A stretch of 64,000 nt of DNA, taken from contig NZ_CP026102.1 of the NCBI RefSeq assembly GCF_002902945.1, positions 1,798,001-1,862,000 on the forward strand, read 5' to 3'. Below the pieces are notes generated by a model that had not been told where the DNA came from, did no database searches, and worked only from the letters and a program-made list of their open reading frames with translations. This stretch comes from Paraburkholderia caribensis (GTDB taxonomy: Bacteria; Pseudomonadota; Gammaproteobacteria; Burkholderiales; Burkholderiaceae). Positions 1 to 9,513 of the stretch are shown in pieces; position 1 is the first letter of the stretch; each line of letters starts with the position of its first letter. The position numbers and the translations under genes were made by a program.

Positions 1-41
1 GAACAGGCAGTGAGCAGGCTGCTCGCCGCGTGCCAGTCCAG

Positions 42-1376
42 TTAGTTTCCGGGCGACGGGCGCAACGGCAAGACGAGTGTCGCGATCAGCCCGCTCTGGC
101 CGTCGCGACGGTTTTCCAGCGAAATCGAACCACCGTGTTTCTCGACCACTGACTTCACGATCGACAGGCCCAGCCCCGTGCCTTCGACCGTTTCAGATTT
201 CAACCGGAAGAAGCGGTCGAATACGCGGTCGAGCGCGTCCTCCGGAATTCCGGGTCCGGTATCAGTGATACGGACGACAGCATTCGTCGCATCCGCAAAT
301 ACGTCGATGTCGATGCATCCACCCGCAGGCGTGTAGCGCAGCGCGTTCTCGATCAGGTTGCGCACTGCCATGCGCAGTTCTCCAGCGTGCGCATGCAGGT
401 GCACGGCTTCGAAGCGCTTCACACCCAGGTCGATCAAGCGGGCATCCGAGACGGGCAGCAGATCGGCAACCAGCGTCTGAACCATCTGGCGCAAGTCGAT
501 TGCGTCGTCGACCGCATCGGGATCACGTTGCGCATCGGCACGTGCGAGCTCGAGAAGCTGCCGGATCATCGTCGCAGTGCGGACGATCGCTTCGCGCAAC
601 TCGCGCGTGCGCTCGGCGCGCGCGGTCGCATCGGGTGCATTTTCCAGGTTATCGATACGCAGTTGCAAAACGGCAATCGGTGTACGCAGTTCATGTGCCG
701 CGTCGGCGATGAAACGCTTCTCTCCTTCGATGCCGATCTGCAAGCGCGCAATCATCCTGTTGATCGAATCGGCGAACGGCTTCACCTCTTCAGGTGCGTG
801 CGATATGTCGAGCGGCGTCAGGTGGCCAATGCCAACGGCTTCGGCATCTGAACTCGCACGTTCCAGCGAAGCGAATGCGGTGTTGACGACCATCGGGATC
901 GCAAACCATACCAGCAGGATCAGGAAAAATGTGGGTACCAGACTCTCGAGCGCCGCGCGTCCTGCGGACTGCTCGCGAAACGCCACGGGCTGGCCGACCT
1001 GATAGGTCAGATCATCCGCACTCTTCCTCAGCGTGTATATCCGATAGCGATGACCGTTGATCCGCTCAACCGAATAGCCGCCTGGTGCGTTCCTGTTGAA
1101 TATGACTTCGGGGTCGGTATTGTCGGTCGGCGTGGAGAGTCCCTGTTTCCATATCTGCCCGACGAAGCCGTCGATCGAATGCTGCGGCGGGCCATTCGTG
1201 CCGATCGTGCCCACCTTGCCAGCGGCAAGCCATACCGCCGCGCCCTGCAGATGAACATCAAGCAGTTCGTCGATGTGTCTCATCGTAAGCCAGTACGACG
1301 CGCCGGCATCGGCGAGTCCGACGACGGCGAACAGTACGATTAATGTTCCGATGATCCGGCTCTTCAACGATTTCAT
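42..1376 (-). CDS. Two-component sensor histidine kinase (QseC/TctE-like)
   Basis: Inner-membrane sensor kinase of about 444 residues. A first membrane segment lies near residues 7-26, followed by a periplasmic sensor region of roughly 115 residues. A second membrane segment lies near 142-164. The H-box AAHELRTPIA follows near residue 228, then an N-box (NLIENALRY) and the ATP-binding DTGPGIP and GTGLGLSI motifs. An upstream in-frame start exists at 1409, but the ATG at 1376 has a GGAG about 10 bases before it and places the basic residues just before the first membrane segment. No response regulator lies on its 5' side, where such a partner usually sits, so the partner may be beyond the left edge. 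The ligand cannot be inferred. Confidence 0.9.
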   Translation of the reverse strand: MKSLKSRIIGTLIVLFAVVGLADAGASYWLTMRHIDELLDVHLQGAAVWLAAGKVGTIGTNGPPQHSIDGFVGQIWKQGLSTPTDNTDPEVIFNRNAPGGYSVERINGHRYRIYTLRKSADDLTYQVGQPVAFREQSAGRAALESLVPTFFLILLVWFAIPMVVNTAFASLERASSDAEAVGIGHLTPLDISHAPEEVKPFADSINRMIARLQIGIEGEKRFIADAAHELRTPIAVLQLRIDNLENAPDATARAERTRELREAIVRTATMIRQLLELARADAQRDPDAVDDAIDLRQMVQTLVADLLPVSDARLIDLGVKRFEAVHLHAHAGELRMAVRNLIENALRYTPAGGCIDIDVFADATNAVVRITDTGPGIPEDALDRVFDRFFRLKSETVEGTGLGLSIVKSVVEKHGGSISLENRRDGQSGLIATLVLPLRPSPGN

Positions 1377-2005
1377 GGCGCGAAACTCCGGCCTGTTAGT
1401 CGTGCGCATACGGTTATGACGGGATCTGCGTCATACGCGACGAAAGTACTGCAGGTATCCGCGCGCGCTTTCAGCGCTGGCCGGCCAAACTCGTCCAGCA
1501 CTCTCAGTGCATAATAAGGGGACATAGCTCGCACGCGAGATCGTGCGCCGATTCAGGTTATCTGACAACGGGCTCGACATGCCTGCTTGAACCGTGGGAC
1601 CGTCCTCAGCGCACGCTACACTGACGTGCCGCGCCTGCGCGCGAGGATTCGTTCGAGGACCGCCCGTCCGTTCGAGCCTGTGCCGCCGTAGCAGCTCGCG
1701 CAATACGCGCGAATCGCACGATGGTCAAGCTGTGAAGAAAGCACATGGCGCAATCCACACATCAGGTCAGTGAGTACCGCGATGCATCAGATAGTCCCGC
1801 TCGTTGTATGCGCGTTCACCAGTGCGACATGCCGCCCAACGCCCAGACTTCCTCAAAACCGCTCCGCCAGATTGGGCGAACGCGTAGTCTACGGGGCGCT
1901 GCCGGGCCATGCTCCATGTGATATCCGCACAACGCCCGTCCGCCCCGCACTATTGCTGGAACCAGGTCCAAACCCGGGAGTGTGCGCGTTTGCAGGTGTG
2001 TGTGC
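1377..2005. other. Intergenic region between divergent genes, no gene supported
   Basis: Open frames here are short, arginine-rich and overlap on both strands, as expected for chance frames in high-GC DNA. It must contain the promoters of the sensor kinase and the FUSC-family gene, but I see no clear -35/-10 pair or operator. Confidence 0.5.
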
Positions 2006-3868
2006 ATGAATCGGCCGCCCAATTCGATATCGAATGCACCTGCGCCCCCCGCGCCCTCATTCGGTATGGGCATCCTTTTCCGTTTGCGGAAGTCGGGGGC
2101 GCGATGGCCCTTCGGCTGCCGCGCCGCGCTCAGCGTCGGGTTGCCGGTCGCCATGGGATGGGCGGCTGGCGACGTAGCGGCCGGGTTGACTGCAACGATC
2201 GGCGCATTTACGTCGATGTATGCTACAGACCGGCCATACCTGAATCGCGCGCGGCTTCTCGCGGGCATCGCTCTGTCGTTCAGCGCCATCGTCGCACTCG
2301 GCGTGTGGGTGCAGCAGTGGCCCACTGCGGCTGTGCCCCTCATCGTCGTGATCGCGATGGCGGCGACCTTCATCTGTCATTCACTCCGGATCGGACCGCC
2401 GGGCGCCTACATGTTCGCGCTTGTCTGTGCCGCCGGCACCTCCATGCCAGTCTCTGTCGATCGTATCGGCTGGCTCGTGCTGGGCGGCGGCATGGTGTCG
2501 TGGGTCGTGCACATGTGTGGGGCGCTTTTTGCACCGCGAGGCCCGGAAAAGGCGGCGGTCGCCGCCGCGGCGGACGCGGTGGCTCAATTCGCGCAGACGA
2601 TGGGCACACAGGCACAAGATTCCTCGCGCCACGAAGCGGCGCTAGCACTTCATCACGCCTGGACCACACTCGTCACGTTTCAGCCCGCGTCGCAACACAC
2701 CGATAACGCCCTCGCATTGTTACGTGCGCTCAACCGGGAACTACATCTGATTTTTGCCGCTTGCGTCGATGCCGACGAATCGACTGCGGGCAAACTGGCC
2801 ACCCTGAGCGAACGCGCCCGTGACATCGGCATCCAGGCGACCGTTCTCCGTGCAGGTCAGGTTCCGCCCACAAACATTTCGCCCGTGCCGCTCGGACGAC
2901 CGCCCATCTGGCAATTGTTGCGGGACAATCTTTGGGTGCGTTCGCCGGCATCGATGGTCACGGCACGCGTGGGATTCGCGGTCGTCGCGACGGGCCTAGT
3001 CAGCGTTACCTTGGGCCTGGAACGAGCGTATTGGGCAATTGCAACGGCAGTGCTCATGCTGTACCAGGGCCTCGACTGGGTGCGAACCGCGCAGCGTGGA
3101 CTGGAGCGGGCCATCGGCACATTCGTCGGGCTGGTTCTCGCTGGCGCAATACTCACCGTGCAACCCACGGGTCCGTGGCTCATCGCAACCTTGATGGGCC
3201 TGCAGCTTGTGATCGAGATGCTGATCACCCGCAATTACGCTCTGGCTGTCGTTTTCATCACGTCGAGCGCACTCGTTGTCGCTTCCGGCGGCCGGTTCCT
3301 ATCCGACCCCGGCGCCCTGCTCTGGGCACGTGGTGTTGACACCAGCATCGGCTGTGTGATGGCACTGCTCGTTTATGCTTTGCTCGGCCCCCGCGGCTCG
3401 CCTGCCTCCCTGCGCGAGCGGATGGTCCAGACCTTGACTGCAGTGCAGTCCGCACTCGACCACGCTGCTCCCGGCGGCGCGAACACTGATGCAGCGCTGC
3501 GCATTCGGCGCAATCTTCAGAACTCCCTCTTCGCACTGTTGAGCTCTTATGAGACCGAGACGGGCGGCATTCGACGTTATCGCGAGGCAGCTGAGCGTCT
3601 GTGGCCAGCGGTCGTCGCCACGCAAAGATTGGGCTATAAGGTACTAGCTGTGTTCTGGTCGATTGAAGCGTCAGACGACGCTGCCAACGTTGCCACGGCC
3701 CGCGCCCATCTCACGGCTGATGAGCGAGTCGCCGTCAAGGCGGCATTGGAAATCGTTATCGCCGCGGTGCGTCAAAACATCGGGCCGGTTGAGCTTCACC
3801 GATCGCCGCCTCCGCTGCGAGAAGAGCTGGTGGATCTGGGTGTGACGCTTGTCGCGGATGAGCGTTGA
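2006..3868 (+). CDS. FUSC-family inner-membrane exporter (AaeB-like)
   Basis: About 620 residues, the size of the aromatic-acid exporter and fusaric-acid-resistance family. There are two blocks of hydrophobic segments. The first covers about residues 20-165, beginning with RAALSVGLPVAMGWAAGD. The second covers roughly 320-470 and includes VSVTLGLERAYWAIATAVL, typical of the FUSC_2 domain. Soluble helical regions follow each block. Such proteins are thought to export aromatic acids or other small organics. The ATG at 2006 is preferred because AGGTG lies 7 bases upstream; a GTG at 1982 and an ATG at 2066 are alternatives. No membrane-fusion partner (AaeA type) is next to it, so it may act alone or with a distant partner. 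The substrate is unknown. Confidence 0.85.
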   Translation: MNRPPNSISNAPAPPAPSFGMGILFRLRKSGARWPFGCRAALSVGLPVAMGWAAGDVAAGLTATIGAFTSMYATDRPYLNRARLLAGIALSFSAIVALGVWVQQWPTAAVPLIVVIAMAATFICHSLRIGPPGAYMFALVCAAGTSMPVSVDRIGWLVLGGGMVSWVVHMCGALFAPRGPEKAAVAAAADAVAQFAQTMGTQAQDSSRHEAALALHHAWTTLVTFQPASQHTDNALALLRALNRELHLIFAACVDADESTAGKLATLSERARDIGIQATVLRAGQVPPTNISPVPLGRPPIWQLLRDNLWVRSPASMVTARVGFAVVATGLVSVTLGLERAYWAIATAVLMLYQGLDWVRTAQRGLERAIGTFVGLVLAGAILTVQPTGPWLIATLMGLQLVIEMLITRNYALAVVFITSSALVVASGGRFLSDPGALLWARGVDTSIGCVMALLVYALLGPRGSPASLRERMVQTLTAVQSALDHAAPGGANTDAALRIRRNLQNSLFALLSSYETETGGIRRYREAAERLWPAVVATQRLGYKVLAVFWSIEASDDAANVATARAHLTADERVAVKAALEIVIAAVRQNIGPVELHRSPPPLREELVDLGVTLVADER

Positions 3869-4468
3869 GAGTGCAAGGTGAACGCTTCCAGGCAGTTGGC
3901 GCCCTCGCGATCGACTCTGCTCGCGTCAACGGGCTTACGTGAGCGAAAAAGAGGAAATTTCGGAAAGCCGCGTGTGGTGCGTCGTAAGCGGGACAACCGG
4001 CGCAAACACGACGAACAGGCAAAGGGCGAACTGATGCGGAACAACTTCAAGCCAGGCGTGTCGACAGCGCGTATGGTCATGGATCACGGTACTCACCCAA
4101 TCTCGTCCTGATCTGGATTCCGTCGGCCAGACTCACGCCGAGATGCTGGTGGTTCGATCGTCAAAGTGGCGAGCCTTCATGCAGGTCGGACACTTGCAGC
4201 GACGCTCGAGCTGGTCACACCGGCCCCGCTGTTTAGCTTGTCAACGGGGCACGATTTATAATGCGTTGAAACATCACAGTTGACAAAATGCCGAAGGACG
4301 CGGAATCACCGGATTTCACCTGGGCATATAAGCGGGCATAACGACGGCGCGAGCAAGCTCAACGTAATTTCGCTGGTTTACTCGGGTAATTCCGGTTAAT
4401 ACCAGGTTAGCAATCTGTCGATAGCGCGGTTTGCGGGCAGCACATTCTGGTGTGCGGGGAATATCCTT
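3869..4468. other. 600-bp intergenic region upstream of the esterase gene
   Basis: No convincing gene. Frames on the two strands around 3756-4111 overlap each other and lack recognisable domains. A TATAAT stands at about 4256-4261 but no well-spaced -35 accompanies it, and a TTGACA at about 4279-4284 has no good -10. Some of this leader probably drives the gene at 4469. Confidence 0.4.
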
Positions 4469-5485
4469 ATGAACACAAATGCAGGTAATACCGGCATGGC
4501 TTCAGTGGATCACGCGCCGCTGCAGGTGCATGAAATCGGCAGCTTTCACGTAGGCGGCAATATAGTCTCGCTATCGGGTATGGCTCCGCGGATGCGGGTA
4601 AGTACCGCACGCGGCGCGGTTCATCCTATCGATCCCAACGGGGAAATGATTGTTGGTCAGATGTACGTGCAATATGTGAAGCTGGCATCCCCGCGCAGCG
4701 AACACCCTCTTTTGCTATGGCATGGGGGCGGAATGACTGGTGTCAACTGGGAAACGACGCCAGACGGGCGTGCTGGATGGCAAATGTACTTCCTCAAGGC
4801 AGGCTTCGATGTATTCGTTTCCGACGCGGTCGAACGGGGTCGCGCTTCGTGGGCTCCGTATCCCGAGGTCTATCCCGACGCACCGTATTTTCGTACGGCC
4901 CGTGAAGCCTGGGAGGAAACGTTCCGCTTCGGACCGGCAGGCTCCTGGAGTGTCGATCCTGCGCAGCGTCATTCTCACGAAGGACTCCGCTTTCCCGTCG
5001 CTCATATGGAAGCGTTCATGAATCAATTTGTACCTCGCTGGGGTAGCAATGACGTGCTCACCCAGCATGCGTATGACGCGCTCGTTGCCCGTCTGGATAG
5101 CAGCATCATTCTGACACACAGTCAGGGCGGCAATTTCGGATTTAAAGCGAGCTTGCGCGCGCCCGATCGCATCAGAGCGGTCATTTCGTTAGAGCCGTCG
5201 GGTGCACCCGATCCTGATCAATACGATCCCGCGCCATTACGCCACGTACCTCATTTGTTCATTTGGGGCGACTATCTCGGTCAGCACTCTTTCTGGATCA
5301 ATTCCATCCCCAACGTGCGGCGCTGGTACGAAGCGCTGACCGCCGCGGGCACAGACACTCAATGGGTGGATCTGCCCGCATGTGGGATCGTCGGCAACAG
5401 CCACGCACTGATGGCTGACGATAACAGTGATGCTATCGCTAAAATCGTGCTCAACTGGATTCGAGAGAGGGGACTCGTCAGCTAA
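4469..5485 (+). CDS. Alpha/beta-hydrolase, esterase 713-like
   Basis: A 338-residue hydrolase resembling the bacterial esterase 713 family, which has a long N-terminal extension before the alpha/beta-hydrolase core. The oxyanion-hole type motif LLWHGGGMTGVNWE lies near residues 77-90. The nucleophile elbow is THSQGGN near residue 215, with Ser as the likely nucleophile. A C-terminal GNSHALMADDN near residue 310 supplies the catalytic His. There is no clear Sec signal peptide, so it is probably cytoplasmic. GGGGA about 8 bases before the ATG supports this start. It stands alone between a long leader and an IS element; the ester substrate is not inferable. Confidence 0.85.
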   Translation: MNTNAGNTGMASVDHAPLQVHEIGSFHVGGNIVSLSGMAPRMRVSTARGAVHPIDPNGEMIVGQMYVQYVKLASPRSEHPLLLWHGGGMTGVNWETTPDGRAGWQMYFLKAGFDVFVSDAVERGRASWAPYPEVYPDAPYFRTAREAWEETFRFGPAGSWSVDPAQRHSHEGLRFPVAHMEAFMNQFVPRWGSNDVLTQHAYDALVARLDSSIILTHSQGGNFGFKASLRAPDRIRAVISLEPSGAPDPDQYDPAPLRHVPHLFIWGDYLGQHSFWINSIPNVRRWYEALTAAGTDTQWVDLPACGIVGNSHALMADDNSDAIAKIVLNWIRERGLVS

Positions 5486-5867
5486 AACGAGTGCTCATCT
5501 TCCCGGTGATGACTATGCGAATCCGACGCACAAAATCCGGTGAAAATGTTTGATCACTTCGAACAGCGCCCTGCTTTGGGTAGATAGATGTCACCTGCTC
5601 GCCGCAATTCGCAGCATTGCTTCTGGCGGTGTTTACCTCTAGCTCTGGGGCAATTCTGCACGCCCGCAGGTGGCGACGACGTGCGGATAGCTATAAACCC
5701 ATAATCGCCTTGGTGGAGGCGCAAAGCGCTCCGCCGCATTGATGGCCGACCTCGATGACAGAACGGCCGCTTGCCGCGGCGTAACGGACGCTTGAACGTC
5801 GTATTTCCCCCTACACCGAGTGACGGCTCGTGGCCGACTGCCGTCCGAGGTGGCGGCCGTGGACGAC
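5486..5867. other. Intergenic region between esterase gene and IS1182-type element
   Basis: No gene recognised. A 61-codon frame on the minus strand has no domain or ribosome-binding support. Confidence 0.4.
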
Positions 5868-5930
5868 CCAGAGTGTGTGAAAACGCATTGATCGCCTAAA
5901 CTGAATCAACGCATTGAGCCCGGGTGACTC

Positions 5931-7375
5931 ATGAAGCGATTCGTTGAAGGCGATGACCGCAAGCAGGTCGCACTACTTCCAGAATGCGTCGATGACTACA
6001 TCGGACAGGACAACCCGGTCAGGGTCATAGACGCCTTCGTCGACGAACTGGATCTTGCAGAACTCGGTTTCGACGGTACCACGCCGGCGATGACGGGCCG
6101 CCCGTCCTACCATCCGGGTGTGATGCTGAAGATCTATATCTACGGCTACCTGAACCGGATACCTTCCAGCCGGCGTCTTGAGCGTGAATGCCAGCGCAAC
6201 GTCGAGTTGATGTGGCTAACGGGACGTCTGGCTCCGGACTTCAAGACGATCGCCGACTTTCGCCGTAACAGCGGCGCAGCCATTCGCAATGTATGCCGGC
6301 GTTTCGTCGAACTGTGCCGTGGGTTGAAGCTGCTGTCCAGTGACATGGTGGCCATTGATGGTAGCAAGTTCAAGGCGTCAAACAGCCGCGACAGGAACTA
6401 CACGGCTAGCAAGATCGACAAGCGTCAGCAGCAGATCGAAGAAAGCGTGCAGCGGTATCTCGACCTGATTGCAACCGCAGACCGGACCAGTCCAACAGGT
6501 TTCGATGTGAAGACCGTTCGCCTATACGAGAAGATCGCCCGCTTGCGTCAGCAGATGCGTGAGCTCGCACAGATCAGGAAGCAATTAGAGAAGCAACCGG
6601 ACAAACAGCTGTCGATGACGGATCCCGATGCACGCTCCATGGCAACAAGCGGAAAAGGCTCCGGCATAGTGGGCTACAACGTTCAGGCAGCCGTAGACAC
6701 GAAACATCATCTGATTGTTGAGTACGAGGTAACCAATGTCGGAAACGATCACGGACAACTGAGCAGAATGGCGATAGCTGCGAAGGACGCGATGGGCAGA
6801 TCGAAGCTGAAGGTGGTGGCTGATCGGGTTACTTCAGCGGGCCAGAGATACGTGCATGCGATCTGAACGACATCAGTGCGTATGTTCCCAAGCCACTCAC
6901 CTCTGCATCCCGGAAGAAAGGCCTCTTCACCAAGGCCGACTTCGTCTACGTGGCAAAAAGCGACGTGTATCGATGCCCTGCGGGCGAGCGAGCCATTCAT
7001 CGATTTACGACCGTTGAGCATGACATGAATCTGCGGGTTTATTGGCCAAGTGCCTGCCCGCGTTGTCCTATGAAGGAGCGATGTTCACCCAGCGACTATC
7101 GCCGCATCCGACGCTGGGAACACGAGAACACATTGGAAGCCATGCAGCGCCGGCTTGACCGGAAACCCGACGCAATGACCATCCGCCGAAGTACCGTCGA
7201 GCATGTCTTCGGTACGCTGAAGCACTGGATGGGTCCTGCACACTTCCTGACCAGGACGCTCAGGCGAGTGAGTACGGAGATGAGCCTTCAGGTGTTGACC
7301 TACAACCTGAAGCGGGTCATGAACATACTTGGCATTGCGGGGACGTTGAAGGCCATGAAGATGGCCGGAAGCTAA
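5931..7375 (+). pseudogene. IS1182-family transposase, one-base frameshift
   Basis: The N-terminal part (5931-6866) begins MKRFVEGDDRKQVALLPE and carries the DUF772-type region and the first catalytic Asp context (MVAIDGSKFKASNS). The C-terminal part (6950-7375, different frame) carries CPRCPMKERC and the catalytic Glu context STVEHVFGTLKHWMG. Reading breaks at 6826-6828: adding one G to the run restores ADRGYFSGPEIRACDLND, the conserved block with the second catalytic Asp, and joins both parts. It is therefore a complete transposase with a single-base deletion, either inactive or a sequencing error. A short hairpin (7374-7391) just past the stop probably ends transcription. Confidence 0.9.
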
Positions 7376-7391
7376 AGCCCCGAGGGGCTTT
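7374..7391 (+). terminator. Short hairpin after the IS1182 transposase
   Basis: AAAGCCC-CGAG-GGGCTTT forms a perfect 7-bp stem with a 4-base loop overlapping the transposase stop. It lacks a long T run, so it is at best a modest terminator. Confidence 0.45.
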
Positions 7392-7840
7392 GTTGGGCTC
7401 GTGATGTTCGATTAGTGCAAACTCGTCGTATCAACCTCGATCAACCTGACCGGCAATCACCCGCTTAGCGGTAGAAATGGAGTTTCCACACACTCTGGAC
7501 CCTGAACCGCCGGTCGCTGGATCATGATTTTGGCGTCGGGTAATGAAATACACCGGTTATTCGACCGCAGGGCCGAAATTTAAAAATCACGGAAAGCGAT
7601 GTCATGGTGGCCGCACCCTGATCAAACGACGCGTCAAACGAGGCCATGTGTTGGAAGAAACCATGGCTGCTTTCGTCCGACCAGTCGACGAGCCATGCGA
7701 GTGGCTCAAGCCGGCAGGTCCAAATTCAAAAGAGCTAACTTCAGTGCCTAGCGCCGTGCGATCGAGGCGACGTTCGCATTGCGGTACTGCTGCGGCTGAG
7801 CATGGTTTTAGGTATGGGATAGTGTAAACCCTAAGTCGAT

Positions 7841-7859
7841 ATTCCCATTGAATGGGAAT
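7841..7859. promoter_or_regulatory. Perfect 19-bp palindrome, probable IclR-type operator
   Basis: ATTCCCATTGAATGGGAAT is a perfect 9+1+9 inverted repeat located 73 bases before the likely start of the IclR-family gene. A related half-site, GGAATCCCAT, follows at about 7904-7913. IclR-family regulators usually bind short palindromes in their own or divergent promoters, so autoregulation and control of the downstream ABC/hut genes is the natural reading. An ATG inside the palindrome could extend the regulator gene upstream, but this would put the operator in coding sequence. Confidence 0.65.
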
Positions 7860-7932
7860 CGCATTTTTGTCCAGCGGGAGCGACGTGGCATTCTGCGTGA
7901 TCGGAATCCCATCTCTTCGGGCAAAACTCAAC

Positions 7933-8682
7933 GTGAAACAGGAATCCAGCGTCATCGGCGCCGAGCGCCTGCTGCTCGTACTTGCTTCGCTCGCGAGCCA
8001 CGGCAAAGCCATGTCCGTGAAGGACATGCTCGGCGTGACCGGCCTCGCGCAAAGCACGCTCTATCGCCAGATCGCGCTGCTTAAGCGCTGGGGCTTCGTG
8101 ACGGAGGACGCGGGCTGCTATGCCCCTGGTCCTGTGAGCCTGCAGCTCGCACTCGGCTTCGACATCAATTCGATGCTGGTCGAAGCGAGCCGCGACGGCA
8201 TGGCGGAGCTCTCGCGCGCGACGCAGGAGAGCGTCGGGCTCATCATCGCCGTGAACGACCAGGTGATCTGCCTCGAGATGGTCGAGAGCACGCACTCGCT
8301 GCGTTGCTCGTTCGAAAAAGGCCGCGCGGTGCCGTTGCGCGCGGGCGCGTCCGCCAAGTCGCTGCTCGCCTTCATGGCGGAGAGAACGCGCAACGAAGCG
8401 CTGGAGCGCCAGTTCGCCGGCGACGACGCGGCGCGGGCCGCCCTCGAAACGGAGCTCGAGCGCATTCGCGCGCGCGGTTACGCCGTAAGTGACAGCGAAG
8501 TCGATCCCGGAGTCTGGGGCGTGAGTGCGCCCGTGTTCCGGCGCATGTCGCGCGGCGCGGGCGCGAGCGCATCGATCACGCTGATGGCCCCGTCCTTGCG
8601 CGCGGCGGGCCGCGAACAACAACTCGCCGACTGGACCGTGCGAACGGCCAACAGCATTTCTACCCGACTGCAATCTGCCTGA
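7933..8682 (+). CDS. IclR-family transcriptional regulator
   Basis: The protein has about 249 residues from a GTG start. The N-terminal winged-helix domain includes VIGAERLLLVLASLASHG and the recognition region LAQSTLYRQIALLKRWGFV. The C-terminal effector-binding domain carries ESVGLIIAVNDQVICLEMVE. The frame is open upstream to an ATG at 7852, but IclR proteins normally begin just before the conserved first helix, and the palindromic operator would then be coding, so GTG 7933 is preferred. No strong ribosome-binding site is visible. It lies 40 bases upstream of the ABC importer genes on the same strand and probably controls them together with hutDFG. The inducer may be histidine, urocanate or a formiminoglutamate-type compound; this is inference. 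Confidence 0.85.
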   Translation: MKQESSVIGAERLLLVLASLASHGKAMSVKDMLGVTGLAQSTLYRQIALLKRWGFVTEDAGCYAPGPVSLQLALGFDINSMLVEASRDGMAELSRATQESVGLIIAVNDQVICLEMVESTHSLRCSFEKGRAVPLRAGASAKSLLAFMAERTRNEALERQFAGDDAARAALETELERIRARGYAVSDSEVDPGVWGVSAPVFRRMSRGAGASASITLMAPSLRAAGREQQLADWTVRTANSISTRLQSA

Positions 8683-8722
8683 GCCTCACTCAACCACGAC
8701 CACACACTTTGGAGCCCGCACC

Positions 8723-9496
8723 ATGAAACTGAAAACCCTTCTCTCCACTGCAAGCCTCGGCATGGCGTTGCTGACGGCGATCGCGCCCGGCACGGCATCC
8801 GCGCAGGATTCGAACGCGCTCAACGTTGCAACCGACGCAACCTTCCCGCCGATGGAATTCGTCGACAAAGGCCAGCGCACCGGCTTCGACATCGACATCA
8901 TGAACGCGCTGGCCAAGGCGATGGGTAAGCAGGTCCAGTGGACGGACATCGACTTCAAGGGGCTCATTCCGGGTCTTGTGGCGCGGCGGTTCGACGCGGC
9001 GATCTCGGGCATCTACATCACGCCTGAGCGCGCGCAAGTGGTCGATTTCACACAGTCCTACTTCGCGGGCGGTCTCTCCGCGCTCGTCAAGGCGGACTCG
9101 CCGATCAAAACCCTCGCCGATCTCAACGGCAAGAAAGTAAGCGTGCAGGTCGGCACGAAGTCAGTCAATTTCCTGCGCGACAACTATCCGCAGGTGCAGC
9201 GAGTGGAGGTGGAAAAGAACCAGGAGATGTTTGATCTCGTTGGTATCGGCCGTGCCGACGCCGCCGTCACTGGCAAGCCCGCCGCGTATCAGTTTGTGCG
9301 CACGCGCCCCGGTTTCCGTGTGCTCGACAAGGAGTTGACGACCGAAGCGTACGGCATCGCGGTGCGCAAGGATGAACCGCAACTACGCGACCAGATGAAC
9401 GCCGCGCTCGCGAAGATCAAGGCGGACGGCACTTACGACGCCATCGTGAAGAAGTGGTTCGGCGCGAGTACCAGCACTGCGGCGAACGCCAAGTAA
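8723..9496 (+). CDS. ABC importer periplasmic amino-acid-binding protein
   Basis: A 257-residue solute-binding protein of the polar amino-acid (SBP_bac_3) family. The signal peptide runs MKLKTLLSTASLGMALL... with probable cleavage after ASAQ near residue 28. The mature domain begins LNVATDATFPPMEFVDKGQR, the usual first strand for the lysine/arginine/ornithine, histidine and glutamine binders. GFDIDIMNALAKAMG and SGIYITPERAQVVDFT also match the family. A GGAG about 8 bases before the ATG supports the start. Together with the next two genes it forms a complete importer. Co-location with hutDFG suggests the ligand is histidine or a downstream derivative such as N-formimino-glutamate. Confidence 0.9.
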   Translation: MKLKTLLSTASLGMALLTAIAPGTASAQDSNALNVATDATFPPMEFVDKGQRTGFDIDIMNALAKAMGKQVQWTDIDFKGLIPGLVARRFDAAISGIYITPERAQVVDFTQSYFAGGLSALVKADSPIKTLADLNGKKVSVQVGTKSVNFLRDNYPQVQRVEVEKNQEMFDLVGIGRADAAVTGKPAAYQFVRTRPGFRVLDKELTTEAYGIAVRKDEPQLRDQMNAALAKIKADGTYDAIVKKWFGASTSTAANAK

Positions 9497-9513
9497 TCCG
9501 GCGGACCCGACTC

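Larger units (their letters stand above)
5868..7498 (+). mobile_element. IS1182-family insertion sequence
   Basis: The element is delimited by 17-bp terminal inverted repeats, CCAGAGTGTGTGAAAAC at 5868-5884 and GTTTCCACACACTCTGG at 7482-7498, which match at 16 of 17 positions. The length of about 1.63 kb and the single transposase gene fit IS1182. I could not find a convincing target duplication. It sits directly upstream of the IclR/ABC/hut cluster and could influence its expression. Confidence 0.85.

Noticed and set aside
1..45. Possible end of a plus-strand gene at the left edge (QAVSRLLAACQSS then stop)
   Set aside because: Fourteen codons at the window edge cannot be told from chance, and it would overlap the end of the kinase gene.
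4235..4284. TTGTCA, TTGACA and TATAAT words upstream of the esterase
   Set aside because: The spacings (13 bases between TTGTCA and TATAAT, no -10 after TTGACA) are not those of a normal sigma-70 promoter.
7831..8673. Minus-strand open frame of 280 codons opposite the IclR gene
   Set aside because: It lies antisense to a well-supported IclR regulator and has the Arg/Ala/His-rich composition of a shadow frame.
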